The notes beneath the pieces were generated by a model that worked only from the letters and a program-made list of their open reading frames with translations, had not been told where the DNA came from and searched no databases. A DNA stretch of 8,081 nucleotides, from NCBI GenBank assembly GCA_023409435.1, contig JAEYHP010000029.1, forward strand, positions 1-8,081. The letters run 5' to 3'. This stretch comes from Bacillota bacterium (GTDB lineage: Bacteria; Bacillota; Clostridia; Christensenellales; CAG-138). This document shows positions 6,954-8,081 of this stretch, piece after piece. Position numbers and translations under genes: made by a program. Each line of letters begins with the position of its first letter. Position 1 is the first letter of the stretch.

Positions 6954-7709
6954 ATGGCAGAAGCAGCATACGACAGGGCGCAGACGCTTTGGGAGCAATA
7001 TGCCCGGGATGCCTCACAGGAAGTAAAAAACGAAATTGTCCTGCATTATATGTACTTGGTCAAGCGCATCGTGTATCGGTTACTGCCCACCTATGAAGGA
7101 TACAGCAACTTTGACGATTTGCTCAGTTGTGGCGTGCTGGGGCTGATCGATGCAATCAGCAAGTTCGACGTCAAGCGCGAGATCCAGTTCGAAAATTATG
7201 CCTCCCTGCGCATCCGCGGGGAGATTATTGACCATATGCGCAAGCAGGATTGGGCGCCCTCCAGTCTGCGCAGAAAGATTCAGGCCATCAGCGCCGCCTA
7301 CGGCGAACTCGAAAAGGAGCTTTCAAGGGAACCCACGGACAGCGAGGTGGCGGTCTACCTTGGCATGAACGAGAAGGAGATGCAGAAGATCGTCAACAAA
7401 ATGCATATGTTCAACGTCATGCATTTTGAGGAGATGATTTCCAGCGATTTTTCGCTTGCGCAGGTGGTGCAGGACAAGGGCGAGACCCCGGAAGAAAACG
7501 TGGAAAACAACGAGATGAAAAAGGTGCTTGTGGAGCTGATTGAAACATTGCCCGAAAAAGAGCGCCTTGTCATCACGCTGTATTATTATGAAGAGCTTAC
7601 GCTCAAAGAGATTGCGGGAATCTTGGGGGTTTCAGAATCCCGCGCCTCGCAGATTCATTCCAAGGTCATCATGAAGTTCCGCTCCAGACTGCAGACGATG
7701 TTCAACTAG
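6954..7709 (+). CDS. sigD: Motility RNA polymerase sigma factor (SigD/FliA/WhiG family)
   Basis: This is a sigma-28-type alternative sigma factor, which directs RNA polymerase to late flagellar, and often chemotaxis, promoters. The product is 251 residues, the usual length for the FliA/WhiG/SigD family. Region 2 covers about residues 30-100, with FDDLLSCGVLGLIDAISKFD (53-72), FENYASLRIRGEIIDHMRKQ (79-98) and DWAPSSLRR (99-107), a recognisable FliA/WhiG-family signature. Region 3 covers about 105-165. Region 4 (about 198-248) has LPEKERLVITLYYYEELTLK and the helix-turn-helix IAGILGVSESRASQIHSKVI. The ATG at 6954 has a good SD and gives a complete family N-terminus. It follows flhG directly; the cheB-cheA-cheW-cheC-cheD genes found between them in Bacillus subtilis are absent here. 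No FlgM-like anti-sigma gene is seen in the window. The symbol could equally be fliA or whiG. Confidence 0.95.
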   Translation: MAEAAYDRAQTLWEQYARDASQEVKNEIVLHYMYLVKRIVYRLLPTYEGYSNFDDLLSCGVLGLIDAISKFDVKREIQFENYASLRIRGEIIDHMRKQDWAPSSLRRKIQAISAAYGELEKELSREPTDSEVAVYLGMNEKEMQKIVNKMHMFNVMHFEEMISSDFSLAQVVQDKGETPEENVENNEMKKVLVELIETLPEKERLVITLYYYEELTLKEIAGILGVSESRASQIHSKVIMKFRSRLQTMFN

Positions 7710-7716
7710 CGGCTAA

Positions 7717-7728
7717 GCGGACGACCGC
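7717..7728 (+). other. Short hairpin between sigD and the 99-residue gene
   Basis: GCGG-ACGA-CCGC can form a 4-bp GC stem with a 4-nt loop. It starts 8 nt after the sigma factor stop and ends 2 nt before the SD of the next gene. It has no T-run. It is short enough to be chance, but similar small hairpins sit at the two neighbouring junctions. Confidence 0.3.
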
Positions 7729-7730
7729 CG

Positions 7731-7741
7731 AAAGGAGGAGG
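7731..7741 (+). promoter_or_regulatory. Strong Shine-Dalgarno site deciding GTG start at 7746
   Basis: AAAGGAGGAGG contains a full AGGAGG (7733-7738) 7 nt before the GTG at 7746. The strength and spacing are the best evidence that the small downstream frame is a translated gene and that GTG is its start. Confidence 0.85.
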
Positions 7742-7745
7742 TTTT

Positions 7746-8045
7746 GTGGCGTTTGAAGGCATAGGCTCCAAGATCATGATCCATAAGGTGACGGACTTTT
7801 CCAAAGAGGCGAGCAACCTGCAAAAAAGCGGCGAAATGGCGCAGGCGCATATCCAAAGCCGCGCTGCGCATGATGCAGAGATGGCGCAGCATCAGGTCAC
7901 GGATGTATACGAGCCCTCCCATGTTGTCATCCATCGGGAAAAGGAACGGGAAAAACGGCAGCAGGAACAGAAGCGGGAAGAAAAAAAGCGGGAAGCCCAT
8001 AAGCCCCTGCCCGGGGAACCCACCAAAATCGATATCGAGATATAG
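7746..8045 (+). CDS. Small charged protein of unknown function, flagellar operon
   Basis: I do not recognise this 99-residue protein. It starts MAFEGIGSKIMIHKVTDFSK from a GTG with a strong SD and ends in TAG at 8043-8045. There is no signal peptide or membrane segment, so a soluble cytoplasmic location is likely. The first half (about 15-50) is probably helical and rich in Ala, Gln, Met and His. After VTDVYEPSHVVIH comes an almost uninterrupted Lys/Arg/Glu/Gln run at residues 64-84 that would form a charged helix or coiled coil. The tail (87-99) is proline-containing and ends in KIDIEI. Its location directly after sigD is the position of swrB in Bacillus subtilis, but the N-terminal membrane anchor expected of SwrB is missing and the protein is shorter. 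Small uncharacterised charged proteins in this position are, as far as I recall, common in clostridial flagellar clusters. Function is unknown; co-transcription with sigD is likely. Confidence 0.8.
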   Translation: MAFEGIGSKIMIHKVTDFSKEASNLQKSGEMAQAHIQSRAAHDAEMAQHQVTDVYEPSHVVIHREKEREKRQQEQKREEKKREAHKPLPGEPTKIDIEI

Positions 8046-8057
8046 GCGGATACGCCT
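8044..8057 (+). other. Short hairpin after the 99-residue gene
   Basis: AGGCG-GATA-CGCCT forms a 5-bp stem with a 4-nt loop and overlaps the last two bases of the TAG stop codon. No T-run follows, and the next likely start is only 14 nt downstream, so a terminator is improbable. It is one of three hairpins at consecutive gene junctions. Confidence 0.4.
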
Positions 8058-8070
8058 GGAAGAGGGTAGC

Positions 8071-8081
8071 ATGGACTATAC
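8071..8081 (+). CDS. Probable start of next operon gene (3' partial)
   Basis: An ATG at 8071 opens a frame reading Met-Asp-Tyr before the window ends. An SD-like GAGGG (8062-8066) lies 4 nt upstream and the spacing from the previous stop is 25 nt, matching the tight packing of the operon. Too little is visible to name a product. The call rests only on the start signal and context. Confidence 0.45.

Noticed and set aside
7746..8045. The 99-residue gene as swrB
   Set aside because: Position after sigD fits, but the protein lacks an N-terminal membrane segment and is much shorter; only the charged composition is shared.
7713..8072. 119-residue minus-strand frame opposite the 99-residue gene, with a Phe/Leu/Pro-rich stretch
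   Set aside because: The Phe/Leu run is simply the antisense of the Lys/Glu/Arg-rich stretch. No ribosome site is visible in the few bases before its start, whereas the plus-strand frame has a strong one and fits the operon.

Overview
The window is a single plus-strand run of flagellar biosynthesis genes with moderately high GC. It suggests a motile, Gram-positive-type Firmicute, most likely a member of the Clostridia. The evidence is the gene order fliP-fliQ-fliR-flhB-flhA-flhF-flhG-sigD, strong GGAGG-type Shine-Dalgarno (SD) sites, GTG starts, and a WhiG/FliA-type sigma factor placed directly after flhG. The exact genus cannot be read from the sequence. AUA isoleucine codons are unusually frequent for a GC-rich genome.

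Layout. Positions 1-596 hold the 3' part of fliP (N-terminus outside the window). fliQ (652-918), fliR (920-1714) and flhB (1711-2781) follow. Together these encode the membrane export gate and the substrate-specificity switch of the flagellar type III secretion apparatus. flhA (2786-4834) encodes the large export-gate protein and chaperone-docking platform. flhF (4837-6024) and flhG (6028-6879) encode the SRP-type GTPase and the MinD-type ATPase that set flagellar position and number. After a 74-nt gap with a small cUUCGg hairpin comes the motility sigma factor (6954-7709). Next is an unrecognised 99-residue, highly charged, soluble protein (7746-8045). A further gene probably starts at 8071 and runs off the window.

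The genes are tightly packed: there is an ATGA overlap between fliR and flhB, a 1-nt gap between fliQ and fliR, and the flhA SD site contains the flhB stop codon. One polycistronic transcript with translational coupling is therefore likely. No convincing internal promoter and no intrinsic terminator was found. There is no RNA gene, mobile element, CRISPR array or long repeat, and no gene-free stretch longer than 74 nt.

The products form one pathway. FliP/Q/R, FlhB and FlhA build the export gate, FlhF and FlhG decide where and how many such machines are assembled, and the sigma factor turns on late flagellar genes. I see no sign of a novel system. The points most worth a second look are the 99-residue protein, the short hairpins at the three distal gene junctions, and two substituted motif residues in FlhF.
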